Assembly: GCF_000702325.1 (NCBI RefSeq)
Contig: NZ_KL370892.1
Span: 62,001-126,000, forward strand
Source: Thiomicrorhabdus sp. Milos-T2
GTDB lineage: Bacteria; Pseudomonadota; Gammaproteobacteria; Thiomicrospirales; Thiomicrospiraceae
Direction: 5' to 3'
DNA length: 64,000 bases
Shown here: positions 1 to 8,947 of the stretch, in pieces
Layout of the letters: each line of letters starts with the position of its first letter
Position numbering within the stretch: position 1 is the first letter of the stretch
Position numbers and translations under genes: made by a program
Notes under the pieces: model-generated
Seen by the model: the letters and a program-made list of their open reading frames with translations, nothing else
What the model was told of the DNA's origin: nothing
Database searches by the model: none

Positions 1-19
1 GTGATTCACACTCTCAAAC

Positions 20-1333
20 TCAAATACGAGATAAAAGAAATTCAGTGTAATAAAGCGGCATAACAATATTATCTTGCTCTAACTCACTAGAGCCTTGAGT
101 GCCTGTCAGTTTAATGGTCTTATGAGGAGCATACTTATCAATATAAGATTTAAGGGACTTAGCTCGAGTCCGCTTACCACTTTTTACCTCTACTGGGACA
201 ATTTTCCCAGAATCATTACTTACAACAAATTCAATTTCAGCTCGCCCACTTAACCACGAAAAACTTGGTTCTATACCCAGTGCAGCCAACTCTTGTTGCA
301 CAAAATTTTCTGCAATATATCCTTTATACGCATAACCCTGCTGTTTAATCTCCTTAAAGCTTGTTTCCAGCATGGCATTAAGCAGACCAACATCAAATAA
401 AAACAGCTTAACCATATTATCTTTTTTATACGCCGCCAAAGGCGATCTAGGCTTACCTTCAATAGGATAGTTTTTTAAAACTAAACGGCAACGATGCAAC
501 CAGTTAATCGCCCCCTCAAACTCTAAATAACGTGATTTTTTTTCAAAAACACCTTTAAACTTAAAGCGCTTAACCGACTCATCTAACACCAAAGACAATT
601 GAGAAGGCACCCCACTAAAAACAGACTCAATTAACTGTGAATCCAACTTGCCAGAATATTTTCCAAAATCTCTTTTATACCCCTCAATCAAGTTCAAATG
701 TATCTGACTTACCGCCGCAATTCTCTCCAAACTGCCCACATTAGAATTTTCAAACCAGCACTTAACAGCTTCAGGCATACCACCCGTAAAGTAATAATCT
801 GTTAATTTTTCAAATAACTTAGTATGAACGATTTCTGAGTTAGCCTGGGATTCAAAAGCCTTAATAAGCATAGCCTCATTAGATGCCCATAAAAACTCTC
901 TAAAAGTAAACGGCCTTAAATAATACTGCTCTACCTTACCAACCGGAAAAGAACTCAATAAACCGATATTAGAACCACTCGCAGCAACAAAATATTCAGG
1001 AGCCTTTTCCGCAAAATATTTTAAAGACGTCACCGCTCTCTGGCATTCGCCAATCTCATCTAATATCAATAAATCGGCTTTAGGATCAAACGCAACTCCG
1101 GTAAAAACTTCTATATTTGCAATTAATTCAGTAGGATCAAGACTTCCTGAAAAAACCTGAATCAAATCAGGGGTTTCAAGAAAATCTAAACGTAAAACCT
1201 GAGCAAACTCCTTACCTAACAACTCCTCCAATAGAAAAGTTTTTCCAGTTTGCCTAGCACCATCAATTAATAATGGTTTTCTTTTATCTCGATTCTTCCA
1301 AGCAATCAGCTTATCCAACAACAGGCGTTTCAT
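20..1333 (-). CDS. AAA family ATPase with DUF4143 domain
   Basis: This 437-residue protein is an ATP-binding protein of the AAA_14/DUF4143 family. A Walker A motif GARQTGKT lies at about residues 25-32, and a Walker B-like LLILDEIGE at about 88-96. The C-terminal half has the DUF4143 layout, ending in a nuclease-like E-x-E/V-P-V-E-V-K-S-G segment (IEFVVS...VPVEVKSGK) that recalls a PD-(D/E)XK core. The molecular role of the family is not established; such genes are common in accessory DNA and are sometimes proposed to be toxin- or defence-like. It stands alone, facing left, with two copies of a 14-bp direct repeat upstream of its start. A second, divergent member lies at 28.7-30.0 kb. The family call is firm; the function is unknown. 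Confidence 0.85.
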   Translation of the reverse strand: MKRLLLDKLIAWKNRDKRKPLLIDGARQTGKTFLLEELLGKEFAQVLRLDFLETPDLIQVFSGSLDPTELIANIEVFTGVAFDPKADLLILDEIGECQRAVTSLKYFAEKAPEYFVAASGSNIGLLSSFPVGKVEQYYLRPFTFREFLWASNEAMLIKAFESQANSEIVHTKLFEKLTDYYFTGGMPEAVKCWFENSNVGSLERIAAVSQIHLNLIEGYKRDFGKYSGKLDSQLIESVFSGVPSQLSLVLDESVKRFKFKGVFEKKSRYLEFEGAINWLHRCRLVLKNYPIEGKPRSPLAAYKKDNMVKLFLFDVGLLNAMLETSFKEIKQQGYAYKGYIAENFVQQELAALGIEPSFSWLSGRAEIEFVVSNDSGKIVPVEVKSGKRTRAKSLKSYIDKYAPHKTIKLTGTQGSSELEQDNIVMPLYYTEFLLSRI

Positions 1334-1377
1334 CTATAGACCTTATTAATTTACACACCCTTTCCATTATAACAAAT

Positions 1378-1424
1378 ACACTTTTATGTACAATTTTTTT
1401 GTAAAAAAACACACTTATATGTAC
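1378..1424 (-). promoter_or_regulatory. Tandem operator-like direct repeats upstream of the AAA/DUF4143 gene
   Basis: The 14-mer ACACTT(T/A)TATGTAC occurs at 1378-1391 and again at 1411-1424, exactly 33 bp apart, about 45-90 bp upstream of the start at 1333. Two like sites three helical turns apart suggest a cooperative repressor. The regulator is unknown; autoregulation by the ATPase is only a possibility. Confidence 0.5.
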
Positions 1425-1449
1425 GTAAAAATGTAAAAACCAATAAATA

Positions 1450-1776
1450 TTATCCGGTCAAGCAGGATAATGACGAACCACTAGACCATCATTGCGAGGA
1501 ACGAAGTGACGTTGCAATCTATGAACACTCGCCGTCATCCTCGGGCTTGACCCGGGGATCTTCCTAAGGCAAAGCAAAGCAAAGCAAAGAATCAAACTCA
1601 AACCATGGATTACCACGCTGCGCTCGTAATGACAAACCCAAAAACCTTAATGCCTTCGTGTCTTCGTGACTTCGTGGTTAACCCATCTCGTCATTGCGAG
1701 AAGAAAAGTGACGTGGCAATCTCATTCGGCAAAATGCTTAGCCTTGGAAGATTCTTCACTGCGTTCAGAATGACAG
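1450..1776. repeat. Cluster of dispersed hairpin repeats
   Basis: No gene is supported between 1334 and 2051. The stretch holds a mosaic of short repeats: a TTATCC...GGATAATGAC type near 1450, GTCATTGCGAGG...GCAATCT types near 1490 and 1690, a GTCATCCTCGGG...CCCGGGGATCT type near 1534, a GGATTACCACGC...CGTAATGAC type near 1608, a CTTCGTGTCTTCGTG type near 1655 and a GATTCTTCAC...CAGAATGAC type near 1750. The open frame at 1605-1829 is made of these repeats and is not a gene. A 9/10 copy of CCAGGCCTGG ends the cluster at 1773-1782. Confidence 0.8.
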
Positions 1777-2051
1777 GCCTGGTAAATAGCATTAAACTCA
1801 AACTCTGGACTAGCAATCTCTGCAAGTAAGACCATCAGAAATCGCTAAACCCAAATCTACATTCAAAAAATAAGAATACACTCAAAACCTTTATCTACCA
1901 TTACAAACAAGAAATCATTATAATTAAATCACCAAAAATCAATATCTATACAGAGAAAATCGTGCCTAAATTATTCGAGTATCTTGGTATCATCATTATG
2001 TTTTTCTCCAATTAACATGAACCCATTCATGTCCATGGTAAATTTCAAGGA

Positions 2052-2267
2052 ATGGAAACCAAGGCTGAAATAATTATAGAAGACGGCAAAGTCATAAATG
2101 TAATCTTAAAAGACGTTGCCGGCCATAAACCTCTCGAACTAAATAAATCAAAGGCTTTTAAAGAATTTGTAGAAACATTCTCTGATCAAATCGTTCAACG
2201 CTGGGTTGACTACTTTATTTATCATAAATCAGTTAAATGCATAAAAGTTGAAGGAAAAATAAAATGA
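2052..2267 (+). CDS. Small protein of unknown function paired with DUF2442
   Basis: This 71-residue acidic/basic protein has no signal peptide or membrane segment and I do not recognise its family. Its stop overlaps the start of the following DUF2442 gene by four bases (ATGA), so the two are translationally coupled. By analogy with the DUF4160-DUF2442 pair at 25.4-25.9 kb, it occupies the place of the first partner in a two-gene toxin-antitoxin-like module, but it lacks the PHIHARY-type signature of DUF4160. Being a coupled real gene is likely; function is unknown. Confidence 0.55.
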   Translation: METKAEIIIEDGKVINVILKDVAGHKPLELNKSKAFKEFVETFSDQIVQRWVDYFIYHKSVKCIKVEGKIK

Positions 2268-2542
2268 TTCCAACAGAATTAGCTATCACAAATGTGAAAC
2301 ATTTAAGCAACTATAAATTATTAATCTCTTTTAGTGATGGTCATCAGCAGTTGATAAATTTTGAACACTTCCTATTCAATCACCAGCATCCTGATATCAA
2401 AAAATATCAAGACATCAATCTATTTAAAAACTACTCCATTACAGATGGGGATTTAGAATGGAATAATTATGAGCTTTGCTTTCCCATAGCAGATATATAT
2501 CTAAATCAGCATATAGAACACAAAAAAACAAATGTTGCCTAA
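2264..2542 (+). CDS. DUF2442 domain-containing protein
   Basis: This 92-residue protein matches the DUF2442 pattern: an N-terminal strand pair with LLISFSDGHQQLINF, a central YQDINLFKNYSITDGD segment and the typical D-x-x-W-x-x-(Y/G) end (GDLEWNNYELCFPIADIYL). DUF2442 proteins are small and often encoded beside DUF4160 or other two-gene addiction-like partners; their biochemistry is not known to me. It overlaps the preceding 71-residue gene by four bases. A related DUF2442 gene lies at 25.7 kb. Confidence 0.7.
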   Translation: MIPTELAITNVKHLSNYKLLISFSDGHQQLINFEHFLFNHQHPDIKKYQDINLFKNYSITDGDLEWNNYELCFPIADIYLNQHIEHKKTNVA

Positions 2543-2569
2543 GAAAACCATCAAACAAAATAGTGCAAC

Positions 2570-2735
2570 AACCATGGATTACCACGCTGCGTTCGTAATG
2601 ACAAACCAAAAAAACTTGGTGTCTTCGTGACTTCGTGGTTAACCAATCTCGTCATTGCGAGGAGAAAAGCGACGTGGCAATCCATGAACACTCACCGTCA
2701 TCCTCGGGCTCGACCCGGGGATCTTCCAAAGGCAA
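2570..2735. repeat. Cluster of dispersed hairpin repeats
   Basis: The gap 2543-2867 holds a GGATTACCACGC...CGTAATGAC copy near 2577, a CTTCGTGACTTCGTGGTTAA copy near 2622, a GTCATTGCGAGG...GTGGCAATCC copy near 2651 and a GTCATCCTCGGG...CCCGGGGATCT copy near 2697. These are the same families as at 1.5 kb. Confidence 0.75.
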
Positions 2736-2867
2736 GAATTAACCATCTAAATACAACACATGAATAAAACTACTATTCATCCTGTCTTAACCTCTGCACA
2801 AGCCACTTAAAATCTTAGACTTTCATTCTCAAATAAACTATGATTAATATCCAATAAGGAGCAATTA

Positions 2868-3104
2868 ATGATATTTCACAGAGACGGGTTAACTCAACCA
2901 ACCACTCAAAAATCAATCTCTTTTATAAAAGCTAACTCAGCCTTAGAAGGTCAACGTTTAAGCTTTACGGATATTAAAAACTCTTTAAAAGTAGTTTCAA
3001 AAAAATCAAAAGCGGACGACGTCATTGAGCAAATTATTATACGAAAAGGTCTCAGAAAAGCAGCTTCATCCCTACCCTCAAGCCAAAGGGATTTATGCAA
3101 ATAA
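2868..3104 (+). CDS. Probable antitoxin of the adjacent Fic protein
   Basis: This 78-residue protein precedes a Fic gene and overlaps it by 80 bp in another frame. A good ribosome site (AAGGAG) precedes its ATG. Residues 24-28 read S-A-L-E-G, resembling the S-x-x-x-E-G/N inhibitory-helix motif of separate (class I) Fic antitoxins, where the glutamate blocks ATP gamma-phosphate binding. The spacing is one residue shorter than the textbook motif. The last 25 or so residues are translated from the Fic coding region and end in an unfamiliar tail, so the original stop may have been lost through a small indel. The antitoxin role is inferred from position and this motif. Confidence 0.6.
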   Translation: MIFHRDGLTQPTTQKSISFIKANSALEGQRLSFTDIKNSLKVVSKKSKADDVIEQIIIRKGLRKAASSLPSSQRDLCK

Positions 3105-3657
3105 CTTTAATATTCTAAACAAAAAAGAACTTGAATCTCTAGAAAGAGAAATAACTTCAGTTAGACAAGCTGAGCTTATTTCAGATATATCAACTATTAT
3201 CAAAATAACCATCCCCCAATACCTCTATAACTTTAAAACTTTCACGATGATTCATCAGCGCCTATTTTCTGACCTATACCCTTGGGCTGGTAAAATTAGA
3301 GATTTTGATATGTCATATGACGGACATATTTTCACCAACTATAAGGAATTAGTTTTTTATGGTGAAAAAGTCTTTAATGAATTTAGAACTCATGTAGAAC
3401 AAGGCTTTGAAGATCAAACTCATTTTATTAAAGAAAGTGCAAAGTTTTTAAATTTAATTAACACCCTACATCCTTTTCCAGATGGAAATGGACGAACCCA
3501 GCGCAATATCATTAACATCCACTTTAATTATCATGGCTTTGAACTTAATTGGAATAACATCCACCAGTGGGAAGTATATGAAACCCTAAAACAATCTTTT
3601 GAAGGAAATATTGAACCATTAATAGACATGCTCAAAAAGCACCTTAAAGAGTTGTAA
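3025..3657 (+). CDS. Fic family protein (AMP-transferase type)
   Basis: This 210-residue protein has a complete Fic core: HPFPDGNGRTQR starts at residue 149 and supplies the catalytic His, the anion-binding loop and the terminal Arg of the canonical H-P-F-x-x-G-N-G-R-x-x-R motif. The N-terminal half has the usual Fic features, including LYPWAGKIRDFDM with the flap and a Tyr-rich helix. Intact Fic proteins of this type transfer AMP from ATP to a hydroxyl side chain of a target protein. It is preceded and overlapped by a candidate antitoxin, consistent with a FicTA-type module. The target cannot be inferred. Confidence 0.88.
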   Translation: MSKLLYEKVSEKQLHPYPQAKGIYANNFNILNKKELESLEREITSVRQAELISDISTIIKITIPQYLYNFKTFTMIHQRLFSDLYPWAGKIRDFDMSYDGHIFTNYKELVFYGEKVFNEFRTHVEQGFEDQTHFIKESAKFLNLINTLHPFPDGNGRTQRNIINIHFNYHGFELNWNNIHQWEVYETLKQSFEGNIEPLIDMLKKHLKEL

Positions 3658-3764
3658 AAATCTAAGTATTTAAATTCATAATATCTCCTCACGTTTTGGT
3701 AAATAAAGCAAATACATACAAAAACTGAGAGAGCTTCTCCCCTTATTTACAAAAAGCAAAACAA

Positions 3765-4445
3765 CTCGGCAATCCATGAACACACACCGTCATTCTCAGG
3801 TTTGAACAACTACGTCATCCTCGGGCTTGACCCGGGGATCTTCCAAAGGCAAAGCCAAGAATCAAGCTCAAACCCTGGATTACCACGCTGCGCTCGTAAT
3901 GACAAAACCCAAAAACCTTCGTGTCTTCGTGATCAATCAATCCCGTCATCCTCGGTCTGAGCAACGCCGTCATCCTCGGGCTTGACCCGGGGATCTTTCA
4001 AAGGCAAAACACAGATTATCCAGTCAAGCTGAATAATGATGTAATGAAACAGATTACCCAATCAAGTCGGGTAATGACGAACCACTAGACCGTCATTGCG
4101 AGGAGCAAAGCGACGTGGCAATCTCATTTGGCAAAGTGCTTAGCCTTGGAAGATTCTTCGCTGCGTTCAGAATGACAGAACTATTTTGCAATCTTGCGTT
4201 ACCCATGTCATCCTGAGCAAAGCGAAGGATCTCCCAATGGCACGATAAAAACCTAATGACTAAAAAATGGAAGCTGCCAGGCCTGGTAAGTTCGCAATCA
4301 GCAAAGCTAAGCATCAAACTCAAACCCTGGATTACCACGCTTCGCTCGTAATGACAAACCCAAAAACCTTCGTGACTTCGTGTCTTCGTGGTTAACCCAT
4401 AACAAAAACCCAAAAACAACATAACTTCATAACTTCATAACTTCA
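3765..4445. repeat. Long mosaic of dispersed hairpin repeats
   Basis: No gene is supported from 3658 to 4564. The stretch contains GTCATCCTCGGG...CCCGGGGATCT copies near 3813 and 3968, GTAATGAC-ended copies near 3875 and 4330, ATTACCCAATC-type copies near 4020-4075, a GTCATTGCGAGG...GTGGCAATCT copy near 4092, a GATTCTTCGC...CAGAATGAC copy near 4150, a CATCCTGAGCAAAGC-type copy near 4208 and CTTCGTGACTTCGTG copies near 4370. A perfect CCAGGCCTGG lies at 4277-4286. The long open frame on the minus strand here is repeat-derived. Confidence 0.8.
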
Positions 4446-4493
4446 TGGTTCATCCATTCAAAACCAAACACATTAGCAATCACTTAAATTTAT

Positions 4494-4535
4494 TTACGTA
4501 TATTTATTTACCTTGTGATAAATATTCGCTAAGAT
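4494..4535 (+). promoter_or_regulatory. Candidate ugd promoter with 18-bp activator-like motif
   Basis: The 18-mer TTACGTATATTTATTTAC (4494-4511) ends in a possible -35 hexamer TTTACC (4507-4512), followed after 17 bp by TAAGAT (4530-4535) as a -10. The ATG lies 29 bp downstream. The 18-mer matches the consensus TTACGTATNNTNATTTAC also found upstream of glmS and wcaJ. A regulator binding just upstream of and over the -35 is inferred. Confidence 0.55.
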
Positions 4536-4564
4536 AAACAAAATTTATCTATAAAGGTGTATAC

Positions 4565-5803
4565 ATGAAAATCGCAGTGGCTGGAACCGGTTATGTTGGC
4601 TTATCACTTGCTATGCTTATGGCACAAAACCATGAAGTGGTGGCGTTAGATATTATTCCTGAAAAAATTGATTTACTTAACAACAAAAAATCACCGATTG
4701 TTGACAATGAAATCACCCACTTTCTAGAAAACAAAACCCTCAACTTTACCGCAACCTTAGACAAAGACCAGGCCTACCAAAATGCCGATTTTGTCGTCAT
4801 TGCCACGCCAACAGATTACGATACAGAAACAAACACCTTTAATACACGTTCAGTAGAAGCCGTTATTAATGACGTAATCGCAATAAACCCCAACACAACC
4901 ATGATTATTAAAAGCACCATCCCTGTTGGATACACTGAAGCGTTAAAAAAACAATTAAAAAGTCAAAATCCCGCATTAAACATTAAACTATTCTTCTCAC
5001 CAGAATTTTTAAGAGAAGGTAAAGCGCTTTACGACAACCTCTACCCATCACGCATTATTGTGGGAGAACAATCTCAACAAGCCAAAACCTTTGCAGGCCT
5101 GTTAGTAGAAGGCGCAGAAAAGCCAGAACAAGACATTCCCGTTCTATTTACCGACAACACCGAAGCAGAAGCCGTTAAACTATTTTCAAACACCTACCTA
5201 GCCATGCGAGTTTCCTACTTTAACGAACTAGACACCTACTGCGAATCTCACGGATTAAGTGCAAAACAAGTCATAGAAGGCGTAGGCTTAGACCCTCGCA
5301 TTGGTGATCACTACAACAACCCAAGCTTTGGTTACGGAGGTTACTGCCTACCCAAAGACACCAAACAACTACTTGCCAATTATCAAGATGTACCCAACAA
5401 CATCATCAAAGCAATCGTAGACTCAAACACCACCCGTAAAGACTTTATTGCCAGTCAAGTCATTAAAAAATTGACTGCTGGCAGTCATCCTGAGCAAAGC
5501 GAAGGATCTCCTAATAGCAAAGTCGGCATCTACCGCCTAGTCATGAAACAAGGCTCAGACAACTTTAGAGCCAGTGCAATACAAGGCATAATGAAACGCA
5601 TAAAAGCCAAAGGGATTGAAGTCGTAATCTACGAACCCGTATTAACCGAAGAAGGCAAAACCGAATTCTTTCACTCAAAAGTTATCAGTGATCTCAATGA
5701 GTTTAAACAACAAAGCAACGTAATCATCGCCAATCGTATGATTGATGATTTACAAGATGTAGCAGATAAAGTCTACACCCGTGATTTATTTGGGAATGAT
5801 TAA
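4565..5803 (+). CDS. ugd: UDP-glucose 6-dehydrogenase
   Basis: The protein (412 residues) oxidises UDP-glucose to UDP-glucuronate with two NAD+, supplying the acidic sugar of the polysaccharide. The N-terminal Rossmann loop GTGYVGLS (residues 7-14) binds NAD; the catalytic cysteine is Cys261 in [13 protein letters not shown]; the C-terminal domain ends in the family-typical [10 protein letters not shown]. It is the short Ugd type, as in E. coli. Residues about 303-318, between the helix FIASQVIKK and the strand KVGIYRL, contain an extra segment including [10 protein letters not shown]; this is translated from a dispersed hairpin repeat inserted in frame (5484-5509). Homologues I know go directly from one element to the other. 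All catalytic parts are intact, so activity is plausible. Confidence 0.95.
   Translation: MKIAVAGTGYVGLSLAMLMAQNHEVVALDIIPEKIDLLNNKKSPIVDNEITHFLENKTLNFTATLDKDQAYQNADFVVIATPTDYDTETNTFNTRSVEAVINDVIAINPNTTMIIKSTIPVGYTEALKKQLKSQNPALNIKLFFSPEFLREGKALYDNLYPSRIIVGEQSQQAKTFAGLLVEGAEKPEQDIPVLFTDNTEAEAVKLFSNTYLAMRVSYFNELDTYCESHGLSAKQVIEGVGLDPRIGDHYNNPSFGYGGYCLPKDTKQLLANYQDVPNNIIKAIVDSNTTRKDFIASQVIKKLTAGSHPEQSEGSPNSKVGIYRLVMKQGSDNFRASAIQGIMKRIKAKGIEVVIYEPVLTEEGKTEFFHSKVISDLNEFKQQSNVIIANRMIDDLQDVADKVYTRDLFGND
5484..5509. repeat. In-frame repeat copy inside ugd
   Basis: This 26-bp copy of the GTCATCCTGAGC...GAAGGATCT repeat, also seen near 4208, lies inside ugd and is read as part of the protein without breaking the frame. 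Confidence 0.8.
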
Positions 5804-5907
5804 AAATTTTGAATAATAAATTTACCCTGTGCTCACAATGCAGAAATAGCCACAGGGAATGCCAGGCCTGGTAAAAGAAACACCAAACAGAAAAAAGCCA
5901 AAACTAG

Positions 5908-5949
5908 TTACGTATTATCATTTACTGAATCATACAAAACAGCTATGGT
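5908..5949 (+). promoter_or_regulatory. Candidate glmS promoter with 18-bp activator-like motif
   Basis: TTACGTATTATCATTTAC (5908-5925) matches the motif upstream of ugd. Its end gives a -35-like TTTACT (5921-5926), followed after 17 bp by TATGGT (5944-5949). The start codon of glmS is at 6011. A perfect CCAGGCCTGG (5862-5871) lies just upstream, in the ugd-glmS gap. Confidence 0.5.
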
Positions 5950-6010
5950 AATTTTCTTTTATATTACTTATTAACAACTTTTAAACCACGCTATATTGAC
6001 AGGAAAACTC

Positions 6011-7864
6011 ATGTGCGGAATTGTTTGCGGCGTCGCAGAAAGAAATATTGTTCCCATTCTTTTAGAAGGTTTAAAGCGACTAGAATATCGTGGATATGAT
6101 TCTGCAGGGATTGCTTTATTAAATTCACAGTCCCAATTTCAACGAGTTCGTTCATTGGGTAAAATTGTAAATTTAGAAAATTGCATTCAAGCTCAACAAA
6201 CTGATTTTAATAGCAATATTGGTATTGCCCATACCCGCTGGGCCACTCATGGAGTACCCGCCGAACACAATGCCCACCCGCACATCTGCAACAATCAAGT
6301 TGCTGTCGTTCACAATGGTATTATTGAAAACTACCAGTCTCTAAAGTCAGATCAAATAGCTGAAGGTTATGTTTTTACCTCAGAAACCGACACTGAAGTA
6401 ATTGCTCATTGCATTCATAAAGAATTACAAAACTCATCAACACTGCTGCGAGCAGTACAACAAGCTATAAATCACTTTAAAGGTGCATTTGCCCTTGGTG
6501 TGATCACCACAAATTATCCAGACACACTAATTGCTGCTCGTAAAGGTAGCCCATTAGTTATTGGCGTAGGTATTGGAGAATTCTTTATTGCCTCTGATGT
6601 TTCTGCACTATTACCAGTAACTCAAAACTTTATCTTTTTAGAAGAAGGTGATATTGCTGAAATCACACGCCAAGAAATTAAAATTTACGACCTTGATGGT
6701 AAGTTAATAGAACGACCAATTAAACAATCGCAATTAACCACAAATTCAATAGAGCTAGGCGAACACCGTCACTTCATGCACAAAGAAATTTTTGAACAGC
6801 CGCAAGCGGTTATGGACACCCTTGAAGGCCGTGTTACCAAAGATACCGTGCTAATCTCAGCATTTGGACACCAAGCAGAAGAAATCTTTAAGAGTATTAA
6901 ACAAATTCAAATCATTGCCTGCGGTACCTCATACCACTCTGGTCTTGTTGCCAAATATTGGTTTGAAGATATTATCGGTTTACCATGCCATGTAGAGGTC
7001 GCCAGCGAATACCGCTACCGAAACCCTGTAATACAAAACAACACATTGTTTATCTCCATTAGTCAATCAGGAGAAACCGCTGATACGTTAGCAGCTTTAC
7101 AGAAAGTAAAACAACTAAAAAACAAATTCAACATTCCAACTTTAACTATCTGCAACGTGCCAGAATCCAGTTTAACTAGAGAAAGTGACTTAACCTTCTT
7201 AACTCATGCAGGCCCAGAGATTGGCGTAGCCTCTACCAAAGCTTTTACTACACAGTTAGTTGCACTGTCTTTACTGTTAACCTGTATTGGTAAAAGCTTA
7301 GGTGTAATGTCACAAGTGCAAGAACAGCTTATTGTAGATGGTTTACTGAAGCTACCTAACTTAATAAGAAATGTTTTAAAAAACGAAAGCCTAATACAAA
7401 AATTAGCCAATTCTTTTGCCGATAAACATAATGCCCTATTCCTTGGGCGTGGCACAATGGCACCCATTGCAATGGAAGGTGCTTTAAAACTGAAAGAAGT
7501 AAGTTACATACACGCTGAAGCCTACCCAGCTGGCGAATTAAAACACGGGCCATTAGCCTTAATTGACGAACAAACCCCAGTAATTGCCATTGCCCCAAAT
7601 GACGATTTAATAGAAAAATTAAAGTCAAACCTTCAAGAAGTTAAAGCCCGCGGCGGTCAAATGATAGTATTTGAAGATGAATGGTCTAATGTAGATAGCG
7701 TGCCTGGCTTAGAAATAATAAAAACGACTAAACATGTTGGACGTATCACAGCGCCCATAACTTTCAATATTCCACTTCAATTGCTTAGTTATCATGTTGC
7801 CTTAATAAAGGGAACAGATGTCGATCAACCGAGAAACCTAGCAAAATCAGTAACAGTTGAATAA
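6011..7864 (+). CDS. glmS: Glutamine-fructose-6-phosphate aminotransferase (isomerising)
   Basis: The enzyme (617 residues) makes glucosamine-6-phosphate from fructose-6-phosphate and glutamine, the entry to UDP-GlcNAc for wall, LPS and capsule. The start was set at 6011 so that Cys2 of MCGIV becomes the N-terminal nucleophile of the glutaminase domain (about 2-225, with RWATHG and the HNG-I-EN loop). Two SIS sugar-isomerase domains follow (about 290-420 and 460-600; CGTSYHSG and SQSGETADT are visible). The C-terminus PRNLAKSVTVE is the usual one. It is the first gene of a same-strand run with galE. This may be the only glmS or a locus-linked second copy; the window cannot tell. Confidence 0.96.
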   Translation: MCGIVCGVAERNIVPILLEGLKRLEYRGYDSAGIALLNSQSQFQRVRSLGKIVNLENCIQAQQTDFNSNIGIAHTRWATHGVPAEHNAHPHICNNQVAVVHNGIIENYQSLKSDQIAEGYVFTSETDTEVIAHCIHKELQNSSTLLRAVQQAINHFKGAFALGVITTNYPDTLIAARKGSPLVIGVGIGEFFIASDVSALLPVTQNFIFLEEGDIAEITRQEIKIYDLDGKLIERPIKQSQLTTNSIELGEHRHFMHKEIFEQPQAVMDTLEGRVTKDTVLISAFGHQAEEIFKSIKQIQIIACGTSYHSGLVAKYWFEDIIGLPCHVEVASEYRYRNPVIQNNTLFISISQSGETADTLAALQKVKQLKNKFNIPTLTICNVPESSLTRESDLTFLTHAGPEIGVASTKAFTTQLVALSLLLTCIGKSLGVMSQVQEQLIVDGLLKLPNLIRNVLKNESLIQKLANSFADKHNALFLGRGTMAPIAMEGALKLKEVSYIHAEAYPAGELKHGPLALIDEQTPVIAIAPNDDLIEKLKSNLQEVKARGGQMIVFEDEWSNVDSVPGLEIIKTTKHVGRITAPITFNIPLQLLSYHVALIKGTDVDQPRNLAKSVTVE

Positions 7865-7880
7865 ATTCAAAGGAAACTCT

Positions 7881-8897
7881 ATGGAAAGTATACTCATAAC
7901 CGGCGGTGCTGGCTATATTGGTTCTCATACATCTATTGAGATATTACAAGCAGGTTATCATTTGGTAGTACTTGATAATCTTAGCAACTCTTCAATTGAA
8001 GCTATTCATCGTGTTGAAAACATCACTAATAAATCAATTGAATTTATTAATGGTGATATTCGTGATCAAAAGTTATTGAGAGTGATTTTTGAACGTTTTA
8101 AAATCAGAGCAGTAATTCACTTTGCCGGATTAAAGGCGGTGGGTGAATCGGTAGCAATGCCGTTACGCTATTACGACAACAATGTATCAGGCTCGGTAGC
8201 ATTATTTGAAGTTATGGAAGAGTTTGGTTGCAATCAATTAGTGTTTAGCTCTTCCGCTACAGTATATGGTGACCCAGCCAGTGTTCCAATAAAAGAAGAC
8301 TTCCCTTTATCGACTACCAACCCCTATGGGGCCTCTAAATTAATGATCGAAAACATTTTACGTGATCTACATACCAGCAACCAGGATTGGTCAATCGCCT
8401 TGTTGCGCTACTTTAATCCAGTGGGTGCTCATGCGTCTGGCCTAATCGGTGAAGATCCAAATGGCACACCCAACAATCTAATGCCATTTGTATCTCAAGT
8501 AGCTATTGGTAAGCGTGAATGTTTAAGTGTATTTGGCGATGACTACAATACGGCTGATGGAACAGGTGTTCGAGATTACATTCATGTAGTGGATTTGGCA
8601 AAAGGTCACCTAAAAGCCATACAAGCCATAGAAAATAGTAAAGGGGTCATTACTCTAAACCTAGGGACCGGAAGAGGGTATTCAGTTCTTGAGGTTATAA
8701 AAGCATTTGAAAACGCGTCTGGAAAATCTGTGCCTTATGAAATTGTTGACAGACGCCCTGGGGATGTGGCCGAATGCTATGCAAACACAGCCCTTGCAAA
8801 AGATATCTTAGGCTGGGAGGCTAGTTTAGATATTAATGAAATGTGCCAAGACTCATGGAATTGGCAATGTGCAAACCCTAATGGGTATCAAAAGTAA
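7881..8897 (+). CDS. galE: UDP-glucose 4-epimerase (copy 1)
   Basis: This 338-residue SDR enzyme interconverts UDP-glucose and UDP-galactose. The NAD loop is GGAGYIGSH near residue 10, the Ser segment is FSSSATVYG and the catalytic Y-x-x-x-K is in NPYGASKLM. The start at 7881 is chosen because AAAGGAAA precedes it and the GalE family begins here. It follows glmS after 16 bp. A second galE (32.7 kb) with distinct sequence is present; this copy has the standard bacterial GalE pattern (PYYIVxRRPGDVAECYA-like end). Confidence 0.94.
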   Translation: MESILITGGAGYIGSHTSIEILQAGYHLVVLDNLSNSSIEAIHRVENITNKSIEFINGDIRDQKLLRVIFERFKIRAVIHFAGLKAVGESVAMPLRYYDNNVSGSVALFEVMEEFGCNQLVFSSSATVYGDPASVPIKEDFPLSTTNPYGASKLMIENILRDLHTSNQDWSIALLRYFNPVGAHASGLIGEDPNGTPNNLMPFVSQVAIGKRECLSVFGDDYNTADGTGVRDYIHVVDLAKGHLKAIQAIENSKGVITLNLGTGRGYSVLEVIKAFENASGKSVPYEIVDRRPGDVAECYANTALAKDILGWEASLDINEMCQDSWNWQCANPNGYQK

Positions 8898-8947
8898 AAT
8901 ATTTTTAACATAAAGTACCGTTGTAAGTAACAAAAGAGGCCTCATAA

